From Micromonospora alfalfae (lineage in GTDB: Bacteria; Actinomycetota; Actinomycetes; Mycobacteriales; Micromonosporaceae): a stretch of 64,000 nucleotides of DNA. Within the stretch, counting starts at the first letter, position 1, and every line of letters begins with the position of its first letter. Below, piece after piece: positions 24,207 through 31,194 of this stretch. The stretch spans positions 1 to 64,000 of the forward strand of contig NZ_JAKKFH010000007.1 of NCBI RefSeq assembly GCF_022230925.1, in the 5' to 3' direction. Both the position numbers and the translations under genes were made by a program. The notes under the pieces were generated by a model that was given only the letters and a program-made list of their open reading frames with translations, was not told where the DNA came from and ran no database searches.

Positions 24207-24422
24207 CTAGTCCTTTGAGCTATAGAATAAGGCAGCTGCAAGCCCTGCCAGCATCATTAGCCCAGTAAAAACGGCGCCCGTGGCACTCCCGAACAAGATG
24301 ACTAGTTCATTCCCTCGAACGCCTGCGGTGTAGGCAACGCAGACTCCTAGGATGCCGCTCAGAGGAGATATCGTAAGTGCACCTAGTGCTGCGATGAGGA
24401 AAAAGTAAATCCGGTCACGCAT
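24207..24422 (-). CDS. Small two-helix membrane protein
   Basis: 71 aa: RDRIYFFLIAALGALTISPLSGILGVCVAYTAG, then GNELVILFGSATGAVFTGLMMLAGLAAALFYSSKD, so two to three membrane segments and short ends. GGAGG six bases before the ATG strongly supports translation. Downstream of the hairpin terminator at 24539-24572, so it has its own promoter. Base composition is distinctly AT-richer than the chromosome. Unknown function. Confidence 0.7.
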   Translation of the reverse strand: MRDRIYFFLIAALGALTISPLSGILGVCVAYTAGVRGNELVILFGSATGAVFTGLMMLAGLAAALFYSSKD

Positions 24423-24538
24423 TGGATCCTCCGATTGAACTGACCGCCACCCCCGCTCGTGCGCAAGGGGCCTCGCCTAGAGAACGGTGGGCGGAACAGG
24501 TTTTGCGCGGATCCCGTCGTTATTTATTGTAGGTAGAG

Positions 24539-24572
24539 TGGGGCCCCTCGGATTGTCGTCCGAGGGGCCCCA
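24539..24572. terminator. Bidirectional 14-bp hairpin terminator
   Basis: tggggcccctcgga / tccgaggggcccca, perfect stem with 6-nt loop (ttgtcg). It lies 17 bp after the stop of the minus-strand small gene at 24590-24766. Confidence 0.85.
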
Positions 24573-24589
24573 TGCTTGCTTAATCTAAA

Positions 24590-24766
24590 TTAGCTAATAA
24601 GGACGGGTAGCCTGCCTGCTCTGCTGGCAGTGCGTTCCCTTCCGAATAGGTCGATCAGTGTAACCGTGATCGGCGCTACGGTGGATATCAGCGCGACAAT
24701 GTTAAAAGCCAGTTGGACGGGGGGCCACTCGCCCCTCGTTCGGTTGCCCCGCTTTTGGTGATTCAC
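24590..24766 (-). CDS. Short membrane protein gene (58 aa)
   Basis: GTG at 24766, TAA at 24590-24592. A basic N terminus (NHQKRGNRTRGEWPP) precedes one membrane helix (VQLAFNIVALISTVAPITVTLI) and a basic tail (DLFGRERTASRAGRLP). gaagaaggga stands five to eleven bases upstream as ribosome site, and a strong terminator follows at once. This arrangement makes it a credible gene despite its size. No family known. Together with the 71-aa protein downstream it adds a second tiny membrane protein to the sigma-factor cluster. Confidence 0.6.
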   Translation of the reverse strand: MNHQKRGNRTRGEWPPVQLAFNIVALISTVAPITVTLIDLFGRERTASRAGRLPVLIS

Positions 24767-24930
24767 CTCGATCCCTTCTTCCGTATAATCAAATTTGGCT
24801 CAATTCCGACACGATTCCGGTTCCTCCCGCTGGATGAGGGACCGGCCGAACCTTGGCTCCTGCCGGCTGCCATCGAAGCCGGTGACGGCGCTGCCGCCTG
24901 GTCTGAGCATCTGCTCAAGGAGTTTAATCC

Positions 24931-24950
24931 ATTAGGGCACTTGCCCTAAT
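24931..24950. promoter_or_regulatory. Palindrome attagggca-ct-tgccctaat
   Basis: Perfect 9-bp arms with a 2-bp centre, too tight for a terminator loop but typical of an operator. It sits in the 246-bp gap between the 69-aa gene and the 58-aa gene. A second small palindrome (ggatag-tg-ctatcc, 25005-25018) overlaps the end of the 69-aa gene. Confidence 0.5.
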
Positions 24951-25012
24951 GCTTCGTTGTTGTGAACCCTGAATATTTAATTACAGCGCATTCCTTTGGT
25001 AGTGGGATAGTG

Positions 25013-25222
25013 CTATCCTTCCTTTCCTTCACGGAGATTGCCCCCGAAGGGGCCGACCCGCGAGGGGGCGGCCCCTTCGGTTTCACGCGGAGTTCCGTCG
25101 ATCCCTGCCGCAGCGAGCCCGATGCGAGCAAAAACCTGCGACGTGAACCGATCTTCATCGTCTTTGGAAACCTGCTCCGCGAAGGAGGAAACCACCTTCA
25201 GTAAGCGCTCCTCAACGCTCAT
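25013..25222 (-). CDS. Small acidic/charged protein coupled to the sigma factor
   Basis: 69 aa: SVEERLLKVVSSFAEQVSKDDEDRFTSQVFARIGLAAAG, then a Gly/Pro-rich tail. ATG lies one base after the sigma-factor TGA (TGAgATG), with gaggagg inside the sigma 3' end as ribosome site. Tight coupling suggests a partner such as a sigma-binding protein, but no anti-sigma motif or membrane segment is seen. A 12-bp GC hairpin (25044-25055 / 25069-25080) lies within the last third of the frame and may end the transcript. Confidence 0.6.
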   Translation of the reverse strand: MSVEERLLKVVSSFAEQVSKDDEDRFTSQVFARIGLAAAGIDGTPRETEGAAPSRVGPFGGNLREGKEG

Positions 25223-25223
25223 C

Positions 25224-25889
25224 TCAGGCCTCCTCTTTCAACAATTCCTTCAAATTCGCGATCGCGGACTTGTGCAACTTTTCGGCTTCCCTGCGCGGGA
25301 TCGTCAGGTGCCTGGACGCCTCGCTCAGGTTCATTCTCAGCCAGTACAGGAGGAAAATCAGTTCCGCCTGCTCTTTGCTCAAGCGGTTGATCGCCTGTCT
25401 TACTTCCCAACCGGACTCTTCGTCGGAATTTCCCTCCCAAACTCCGTCGTCGTTGTCTTCCGGAAGTCCGGCTGACTGCTCGTGACGCCTATAGCTTTTT
25501 TCGAGACCGTCTAGAAAGAGACGGCGAACCAGTTGGTAGACGTAGCGCGGACTTGTCTTAAACAACTCACGCATGCGCGTATTCGGCCAGCGCGACCAGA
25601 TCTTGACTGCCGCGTCGCAGGCAGTCTCACTGCCTCGGCGCCCGCAGATGCTGTGACCGGCCCGCATGAGCGAAGACTTCCCGCTCTCGTGGTACCACTG
25701 CTCGAAATCGGCCTGGAGGGAGCGGCGCTGCTTATCGTCTAGGCCCTCCCACCAGTGCGTCAGGTTGTCGCTGGCACGCCGCTGCTCTGGAACAAGGTCC
25801 ATTGCGTCGACCAGGGACTCGTCGGAGTCAGGCGTCTGCCTGCTCCCCGGGGGCCGATGGCTGCCCTCCGGGCGGTTCAGAGCACTCAA
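25224..25889 (-). CDS. RNA polymerase sigma factor, ECF-like
   Basis: 221 aa. The C-terminal region 4 helix-turn-helix is clear: EVRQAINRLSKEQAELIFLLYWLRMNLSEASRHLTIPRREAEKLHKSAIANLKELL (about 165-220). Region 2-like helices run through ACDAAVKIWSRWPNTRMRELFKTSPRYVYQLVRRLFLDGLEKSYRRHEQ (about 90-140), with an acidic linker between. The first 60 residues are an unusual extension. TTG start at 25889 with aaggag seven bases upstream; the start codon is the centre of the palindrome 25879-25896. A sigma factor inside an AICE is uncommon; its regulon is unknown. Confidence 0.75.
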   Translation of the reverse strand: MSALNRPEGSHRPPGSRQTPDSDESLVDAMDLVPEQRRASDNLTHWWEGLDDKQRRSLQADFEQWYHESGKSSLMRAGHSICGRRGSETACDAAVKIWSRWPNTRMRELFKTSPRYVYQLVRRLFLDGLEKSYRRHEQSAGLPEDNDDGVWEGNSDEESGWEVRQAINRLSKEQAELIFLLYWLRMNLSEASRHLTIPRREAEKLHKSAIANLKELLKEEA

Positions 25890-25896
25890 GTGCTCT
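25879..25896. promoter_or_regulatory. Palindrome over the sigma-factor start codon
   Basis: AGAGCACT-CA-AGTGCTCT, perfect 8-bp arms. On the minus strand the TTG start lies at the centre and the aaggag ribosome site just outside. It could be an operator or an RNA stem hiding the start. The half-site GCACTTG recalls the GntR operators. Confidence 0.55.
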
Positions 25897-25904
25897 CTCC
25901 TTCG

Positions 25905-25942
25905 GTTGCGCTCCAGCTCCAGCGGCTGGAGCTGAGGGCAAC
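25905..25942. promoter_or_regulatory. Strong hairpin in the sigma-factor/pra divergent region
   Basis: cagctccag (25914-25922) pairs with ctggagctg (25926-25934), extended outward by gttgc / gcaac. On the minus strand it would lie in the 5' leader of the sigma gene, 16 nt before its start. Confidence 0.5.
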
Positions 25943-26027
25943 GCGCCCGCTGCCTATGGAACGGGGTCAGGCATCGGATTTTGCGGGCCAGGCCAAGATT
26001 TTTCTGCCTGCTCGATGAGCCAACTCG

Positions 26028-26079
26028 TTGACTTGTCTGCCAAGTGCCGTCTACCTTGGACGCAACTTGGCAGACAAGT
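26028..26079 (+). promoter_or_regulatory. pra promoter with paired operators
   Basis: TTGACT (26028-26033), 18 bp, TACCTT (26052-26057) form a promoter 44 bp before pra. Operator acttgtctgccaagt (26031-26045) overlaps the -35. Its exact reverse complement lies at 26065-26079, downstream of the -10. Each site is itself a partial dyad ACTTG-N5-CAAGT like the one before the short GntR gene (20753-20776). Binding would block initiation of the pra-tra-rep-int run. Confidence 0.7.
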
Positions 26080-26100
26080 TAACAAGTTGGAGGTTGAGCG

Positions 26101-26496
26101 ATGGCTCTGCGCGGCGGTACGAGGTTCGCGGTGCGGTGTGAGGACGTGTTCCCAGCGGGGTGCGCGTTGGTGCCCGAGTCTCTGGGTGAGGTCGAGGACT
26201 ACGACGAGAAGACCGGTCGCCGTAGCCCGGCGAAGGACAAGCTGACCGGCCAGCGGGTGTGGCAGGTCCGGGTGATGGACCTGGATCCGGAGCTGGGGAA
26301 GCGGTCGCGGGAGACGACGGTGAAGATCTCGGCGGACTACCAGCCGGTGCCGCCGACGGGTGGCCTGTTCGAGGCGGTGGAGTTCGACGGCATGACCGTC
26401 ACGCCGTACGTGGGCAACAACGGTCGGATGGCGTATTCGCTGCGGGCGACCGGGATGCGTGCCCCGGCGGGCGCGGCGACGAAGGCGGCGCAGTAG
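26101..26496 (+). CDS. pra: Pra-like activator of replication, integration and excision
   Basis: 131 aa. The layout matches the pSAM2 Pra family: RCEDVFPAGCALVPE at the N terminus, DKLTGQRVWQVRVMDLDPELGKRSRETTVKISADYQPVPP in the middle, and FEAVEFDGMTVTPYVGNNGRMAYSLRATGMRAP at the end. In pSAM2, Pra turns on replication and mobilisation and is repressed by KorSA. ggaggttgagcg precedes the ATG. The promoter carries ACTTG-type operators. First gene of the rightward core operon. Confidence 0.85.
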   Translation: MALRGGTRFAVRCEDVFPAGCALVPESLGEVEDYDEKTGRRSPAKDKLTGQRVWQVRVMDLDPELGKRSRETTVKISADYQPVPPTGGLFEAVEFDGMTVTPYVGNNGRMAYSLRATGMRAPAGAATKAAQ

Positions 26497-26588
26497 CCGC
26501 ATCTGGTGGGGGCGGGGCTGTCAGGTCTTGGCGGACGGCAGCCCCGCCCTCTGTCTCTTTCCCCTGCTCTGTCGAGAGAGGTAGTGAC

Positions 26589-26645
26589 ATGTCCAAGCGT
26601 ATGCCTGCCGTCCTGCGGCGGCCCACAGTGGCGAGTGCCCGATGA
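26589..26645 (+). CDS. 18-codon leader peptide coupled to tra
   Basis: MSKRMPAVLRRPTVASAR, with agagagg as ribosome site eight bases before the ATG. Its TGA overlaps the tra ATG (ATGA, 26642-26645). Arginine-rich. Either a true coupling/attenuation leader or a very small Spd-like protein; supported only by signals and position. Confidence 0.5.
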   Translation: MSKRMPAVLRRPTVASAR

Positions 26646-28267
26646 TGCGCCGGCCGCGCGGCGAGGTTGTGATGACCACCGCCGGGGACCTGATGGTGAT
26701 CCGCCCGCGCCGTCTGGAGCTGCCCGTCTGGCTGATCGCGCTCGGCCTGGTGCTGCGGTGGATGTGGCGGGGCCTGTGGTGGTGCCTTCGCCACCCGGTC
26801 GCCGTCGGCCTGGTCGTGGCCGGGGTGAGCCTCTACCGCGAGTTCGGCCGGTCCGGCGTGATCGTGCCCGTGGTCCTGGCCGCTGCCGTGTCGGCGCTGT
26901 GGCGGTGGCGGCACGAGTCGTCCTGGTGGACCTGGTGCGCCGGCCCGATCCTCGGCCGGTTCCGTCAGCTCTTCGTCTACCGGCGGGCCTGGCGAGAGGC
27001 CATGACCCTCTGCGGCCTGGCCAAGGTGTACGACCATCGCACGGTCCTGCCGGAGCTGCTGCGGGTCCGCTCGGATCAGGCGCTCGACGTGCTGACCATC
27101 CGCATGGTCCGCGGCCAGACACCGGAGGAGTTTCAAAAGGCAACGGCGAACCTGGCGTACGCCTTCGGCCGGCGGCACGCCCGGGCCTACTCCGAGCGTC
27201 CCGATGACCCGCCGATCCGGTCGGGCTACTGGGCGCTGGTCCTGGGCGCGGTGGACCGGCTGCGGTTCCGGGACCGGCCGTCGGTGGTCTACCTGGTGGT
27301 GGTCCGCACGGATGCGCTGCGCACTCTGGTCGACCCGTTCGACGTCCCGTCGGTGCCCGACTTCACCGCGCTGCCGTTGGCTCGGCGGGAAGACCTGCGG
27401 CACTGGTGCCTGCACCTGCTCGCCACGCACGTCCTCATCGGCGGCGCCACCCGCTCGGGTAAGGGCTCGGTGCTGTGGTCGCTGGTCCGCGTTCTGGCCG
27501 GTGGGATCTCCTCCGGGCTGGTCCGGCTGTGGGTGATCGATCCCAAGGGCGGCATGGAGTTCGCCATGGGCCGGCCGCTGTTCGCCCGGTTCGCCTGCAA
27601 GTCGTTCGAAGCCATGGCCGACCTGCTCGACGAAGCCGTGACGGTGATGCGCGAGCGGCAGACCCGTCTTGCCGGCGCGGTGCGGGTGCACACTCCTACC
27701 CTGGATGACCCCCTGGTCGTGCTTGTTATCGACGAGATGGCGGCACTGACCGCGTACCTCCAGGACGTCGACCTGCGCAAGCGCATCGCCGGCTCACTCG
27801 GGCTATTGCTGTCGCAGGGTGCCGGTGTCGGCGTGCTGGTGGTGGCCGCGTTGCAGGACCCCCGCAAGGAGGTACTGCCGTTCCGGGACCTGTTCCCAAC
27901 CCGGATCGCGCTCGGCCTGACCGAAGCGGCACAGGTCGACCTCGTCTTGGGCGACGGCGCCCGCAACCGGGGTGCCCTCGCCGACCAGATGCCCCGCTGG
28001 GCCAAGGGCGTCGGCTACGTGATCCTCGACGGCACCCCGGAGCCAGCCCGGGTCCGCTTCTCCTACATCTCCGACGACCACATCCGGGAGCTGGCCGCCG
28101 AGTACCCGGCGCCGGCCGACGCGGCGGACATCCTCGCCCAGGTCGGCCGGGAAACCGCCACTGAACCCGCCCGGCCGTCTCTGCCCCGGCAGCGTCGCGG
28201 ACCACTGCTGCCCGACTCCCTGCTGAACATCCTCGACCGGGACACCGACGGAGGTGAGCCGCGGTGA
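26642..28267 (+). CDS. tra: FtsK/SpoIIIE-type conjugative DNA translocase (TraSA/TraB-like)
   Basis: 541 aa. Two N-terminal membrane segments (about 29-47 and 52-88) are followed by an FtsK-type ATPase with Walker A GGATRSGKGS (267-276) and Walker B VVLVIDE (D364-E365). AICEs transfer double-stranded DNA with a single hexameric protein of this kind, without relaxase or type IV secretion. ATG 26642 overlaps the leader stop; ATG 26645 is equivalent. The next gene overlaps by four bases. No obvious C-terminal gamma-like winged helix is seen; the tail is Pro/Arg-rich. Confidence 0.92.
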   Translation: MMRRPRGEVVMTTAGDLMVIRPRRLELPVWLIALGLVLRWMWRGLWWCLRHPVAVGLVVAGVSLYREFGRSGVIVPVVLAAAVSALWRWRHESSWWTWCAGPILGRFRQLFVYRRAWREAMTLCGLAKVYDHRTVLPELLRVRSDQALDVLTIRMVRGQTPEEFQKATANLAYAFGRRHARAYSERPDDPPIRSGYWALVLGAVDRLRFRDRPSVVYLVVVRTDALRTLVDPFDVPSVPDFTALPLARREDLRHWCLHLLATHVLIGGATRSGKGSVLWSLVRVLAGGISSGLVRLWVIDPKGGMEFAMGRPLFARFACKSFEAMADLLDEAVTVMRERQTRLAGAVRVHTPTLDDPLVVLVIDEMAALTAYLQDVDLRKRIAGSLGLLLSQGAGVGVLVVAALQDPRKEVLPFRDLFPTRIALGLTEAAQVDLVLGDGARNRGALADQMPRWAKGVGYVILDGTPEPARVRFSYISDDHIRELAAEYPAPADAADILAQVGRETATEPARPSLPRQRRGPLLPDSLLNILDRDTDGGEPR

Positions 28268-28530
28268 CCGCACCGACCGACGGCCGAACCTTCTACCGGC
28301 TCCGCGCACCCGGCACCGACGGCGCCACCAGCACGGCCGTGTCTGTCCGCGTCGACCCCGACCGGCCTGACCCGTACCCGGTCTATCTCGCGGTCGGTGG
28401 CGGCCGGCGGCGCATGTACCTGACCCCCGAGGAGGCGTGGGCGCTGTGGCGCTGCCTCTCTGAAGCGGTGGCCTCCCTCGGCGAGCCACCCGACCACATC
28501 CGTACCCGCGTCGCCCCGGCCCGGAGGTAA
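28264..28530 (+). CDS. Small hypothetical transfer-operon protein
   Basis: 88 aa: TFYRLRAPGTDGATSTAVSVRVDPDRPDPYPVYLAVGGGRRRMYLTPEEAWALWRCLSEAVASLG. Beta-rich first half and a C-terminal helix; no membrane segment. GTGA overlap with tra shows coupling. Similar short genes follow tra in other AICEs; function unknown. Confidence 0.7.
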   Translation: MTAPTDGRTFYRLRAPGTDGATSTAVSVRVDPDRPDPYPVYLAVGGGRRRMYLTPEEAWALWRCLSEAVASLGEPPDHIRTRVAPARR

Positions 28531-28533
28531 CCG

Positions 28534-28722
28534 ATGTCCCTCAAGAGCTTCTTCCTCGGCACCCACCGCCTCAAGCCGCTGCACATCGAACTTGACGGCT
28601 CCCCGGACCGGCTCGCCGGTGCCCTGCACGGCTTGGCGCACATGGTCAACCGCCGCCGCGACCTCAACGGCCAGCGAATCTGCATCACCCTGACCATCCG
28701 CGACAACGGCAGCGGCCGATGA
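28534..28722 (+). CDS. Small hypothetical transfer-operon protein
   Basis: 62 aa: SLKSFFLGTHRLKPLHIELDGSPDRLAGALHGLAHMVNRRRDLNGQRICITLTIRDNGSGR. cggaggtaacc gives a perfect ribosome site. Three bases after the preceding stop and ATGA-overlapped with the next gene. No family recognised. Confidence 0.7.
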   Translation: MSLKSFFLGTHRLKPLHIELDGSPDRLAGALHGLAHMVNRRRDLNGQRICITLTIRDNGSGR

Positions 28723-29261
28723 TCCGCGAACGCGCCGAGTCCGGCGTCCGGGTGCTGATCCTGCTCGCCATCGGCACCATGGCCGGCGCCGCCGCCTTCG
28801 CCCACGTCCACGACCTGACCGTCGCCCACGGACAGCCTGACTGGATCGGCTGGGCCAACGCCGTAGCGGTCGAGCTGATGGCCATCTACCTCGGACTGGA
28901 GATCCGCGCCCGCCGCCGCGACGGTCGACCCGTCGGCCTGGTCGGCGTCCTCCTGATCGCGTTCGCGCTGCTCTCCCTCGCCGCCCAGGTCGCCGAAGCC
29001 GAACCGTCCGTCTGGGGCTGGATCGTCGCGGCGGTGCCGTCGCTGGCCTTCCTCGCCCTGGTCAAGGTCGTCCTATCCAGCGAACCCACCACCCCACCGG
29101 CATCGGAGCCCGATCAGCCGCAGGGCGATTGGTACGACGAGCCGCAGCCGGTCGAACCCGCGCCGCCGGCTCCGGTGATGCCGCCGGCATCAGCCGCGGT
29201 GCTGCCTCCGGTCGGGGTCGTCCAGCACAACCGGCCCCAGGTTGTCGGGATCATTCGATGA
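28719..29261 (+). CDS. DUF2637 membrane protein (Spd-like)
   Basis: 180 aa with about four membrane helices: SGVRVLILLAIGTMAGAAAFAHVHDLT, WANAVAVELMAIYLGLEIRARR, LVGVLLIAFALLSLAAQVAEA, WIVAAVPSLAFLALVKVVL. A Pro-rich cytoplasmic tail follows. This matches DUF2637 proteins of Streptomyces plasmids and AICEs, which are linked to intramycelial spread (spd genes). Overlaps its neighbours on both sides by four bases. Confidence 0.82.
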   Translation: MIRERAESGVRVLILLAIGTMAGAAAFAHVHDLTVAHGQPDWIGWANAVAVELMAIYLGLEIRARRRDGRPVGLVGVLLIAFALLSLAAQVAEAEPSVWGWIVAAVPSLAFLALVKVVLSSEPTTPPASEPDQPQGDWYDEPQPVEPAPPAPVMPPASAAVLPPVGVVQHNRPQVVGIIR

Positions 29262-31012
29262 CGGCTCCGACCCTGCCCGGTCTCGAACCCGCCCCGACCC
29301 CGGTTGCTCCTCGGCCGGGGTCGCGGGCGGCCCGCATGGCGCTGCCCCGCTCGATCGACGTCCTGAAGGACATCGCCATCGAGTACGGCGTCTGCGTCCG
29401 CCCGCTCGCCATGCGCCGCACCGACCTCGACACCGGCCTGACCGAAGTCATCGACCTGCCCTGCGGCGCGACCCGCGAGGACAAGTGCCCACCGTGCGCC
29501 AAGAAGAACCGCCGGTTGCGCCAAGCCCAGATCCGCGAGGGCTGGCACCGCGACGACGAGCCACTACCCGGCCCGGAACCCGCGACCGAGGCGCAGAAGT
29601 CCCTGATCCTGTTCCGCGCACACCTGGAGTTCTCCCGCGACGAGGCCGTACGCGCCGCCCAGTGGGACCAGGTGACCGACCTCGACGAGGCAATCCGCGA
29701 GGTAGAGGAAGCCATCGCCGCTGAGGGCCTGCGCGGGCGCGTCGGACCACCCCACACCACCGACGACGAGGACCAGGACGGCGAGCCCGGCCCACGGCGC
29801 AAGCGCTCCACCAAGCGGCGCCAGGATGCCCCGGAACTGCCCCGGCGCAAGGTCGAGCGGCGCACCGTCGGCAAGACCTACACCGCCCCGGACGGCTCCA
29901 CCTACCAACCGTCGATGTGGCTCACGCTCACCCTCGACTCGTACGGCCCGGTCCGCCCCGACGGCACCCCCGTCAACCCGGCCAGGTACGACTACCGCCG
30001 CGCAGCCTGGGATGCCGTGCACTTCCCCCGGCTGCTCGACCGGTTCTGGCAGAACCTCCGACGGTGCGAGGGCTGGAACGTCCAGTACGCCGGCTGTGTC
30101 GAGCCGCAACGCCGTCTCGCCCCGCACGCCCACTTCGCCATCCGGGGCACCATCCCTCGGGACGTGCTCCGCACCGTGGCGGCGGCGACCTATCACCAGG
30201 TGTGGTGGCCCTCGGTCGACGTCCAGCGCTACACCCTCGACCGGCTTCCGATCTGGGACGAGCAGGCGACGGCATGGGTCGACCCCGATACCCGGGAGCC
30301 GTTGACCACCTGGACGGAAGCCCTCGACACCATCGACGACGACCCGGACGCCGAGCCGGTGCACGTCGTGCGCTTCGGCGCCCAGGTCGACGCCCGCGGC
30401 GTCATGCCCGGCACCGAGGACGCCGAACGGACCATCCGGTACGTCACGAAATACATCACCAAGCACACCGGCGACTGCCACAAGGCGACCACCGACCGGC
30501 AACGCAAGCACCTCGACCGGCTCTGGCAGCAACTCCAGCTCACCCCGTGCACCGACCGGTGCGCCAACTGGCTGCTCTACGGCGTCCACCCGAAGAAGGC
30601 GCACGCCAAGCTCAAGCCGGGCCGCTGCAAGGGCAAGGTCCACCAGCGCGACACCCTCGGCATCGGCGGCCGGCGCATCCTCATCTCCCGCGACTGGTCC
30701 GGCAAGACCCTCGCCGACCACAAGCACGACGCGCGGGCGTGGGTGCGGGCACTGCTCGGCGTCACCACCGACGGCACGCAGCTCGTCGACGACCAGGGCG
30801 ACACCGCCGAACGGGTCCGGCACGCCTGGGAGTTGGCCCGGCCCGATGACCCGGACGTCGGCCCGATGACCCACCGGCTCATGCGGTCGATCAGCGAACG
30901 CGCCCGCTGGCGATCCGAACTGCTCGCCGCGAAGGACCGGGCCGCGCAGGGGTCTCCAGATCTTTCGGCAACTCAGCACGGCGCGCAGCACGACGGGGAG
31001 GAACCGCAGTGA
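29258..31012 (+). CDS. rep: Rolling-circle replication initiator (RepSA-like, HUH)
   Basis: 584 aa. N-terminal zinc-finger-like Cys cluster (about 70-80, CGATREDKCPPC). A long charged linker (about 160-200) leads to the HUH site PHAHF (H290, H292) and the motif YVTKYITK (Y395/Y399), where the nicking tyrosine would lie. A Cys-rich segment CTDRCANWLLYG follows. This matches AICE Rep proteins that nick a double-strand origin for rolling-circle copying of the excised circle. ATG 29258 overlaps the preceding stop. The origin itself was not identified. Confidence 0.9.
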   Translation: MTAPTLPGLEPAPTPVAPRPGSRAARMALPRSIDVLKDIAIEYGVCVRPLAMRRTDLDTGLTEVIDLPCGATREDKCPPCAKKNRRLRQAQIREGWHRDDEPLPGPEPATEAQKSLILFRAHLEFSRDEAVRAAQWDQVTDLDEAIREVEEAIAAEGLRGRVGPPHTTDDEDQDGEPGPRRKRSTKRRQDAPELPRRKVERRTVGKTYTAPDGSTYQPSMWLTLTLDSYGPVRPDGTPVNPARYDYRRAAWDAVHFPRLLDRFWQNLRRCEGWNVQYAGCVEPQRRLAPHAHFAIRGTIPRDVLRTVAAATYHQVWWPSVDVQRYTLDRLPIWDEQATAWVDPDTREPLTTWTEALDTIDDDPDAEPVHVVRFGAQVDARGVMPGTEDAERTIRYVTKYITKHTGDCHKATTDRQRKHLDRLWQQLQLTPCTDRCANWLLYGVHPKKAHAKLKPGRCKGKVHQRDTLGIGGRRILISRDWSGKTLADHKHDARAWVRALLGVTTDGTQLVDDQGDTAERVRHAWELARPDDPDVGPMTHRLMRSISERARWRSELLAAKDRAAQGSPDLSATQHGAQHDGEEPQ

Positions 31013-31194
31013 ACGAGGAGTTGTTGACCGTGCCGGAAGTGCTCGCCGAGCTGCGCGTGCCGCGCTCGACCTGGTTCTACTGGCGGCAGACCGGCAAGGG
31101 ACCACGGGTGATCAAGCTCCCGAACGGGCAGCTGCGGGTCCGCCGGTCGGCGCTCGGTCGGTGGCTCGGCGACCTGGAGCAGGACGCCGCATGA
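31009..31194 (+). CDS. xis: Excisionase (helix-turn-helix Xis)
   Basis: 61 aa: LLTVPEVLAELRVPRSTWFYWRQTGKGPRVIKLPNGQLRVRRSALGRWL, a MerR/excisionase-like winged helix that bends att DNA and directs the integrase to excise. GTG start overlaps the rep stop (GTGA), and its stop overlaps int, the usual rep-xis-int order of AICEs. Confidence 0.9.
   Translation: MNEELLTVPEVLAELRVPRSTWFYWRQTGKGPRVIKLPNGQLRVRRSALGRWLGDLEQDAA

Noticed and set aside
24713..24949. 78-codon plus-strand frame
   Set aside because: No ribosome site, opposite to a better-supported small gene (24590-24766), and crossed by a palindrome.
24962..25204. 80-codon plus-strand frame
   Set aside because: Antisense to the gene coupled to the sigma factor; includes the GC hairpin; no ribosome site.
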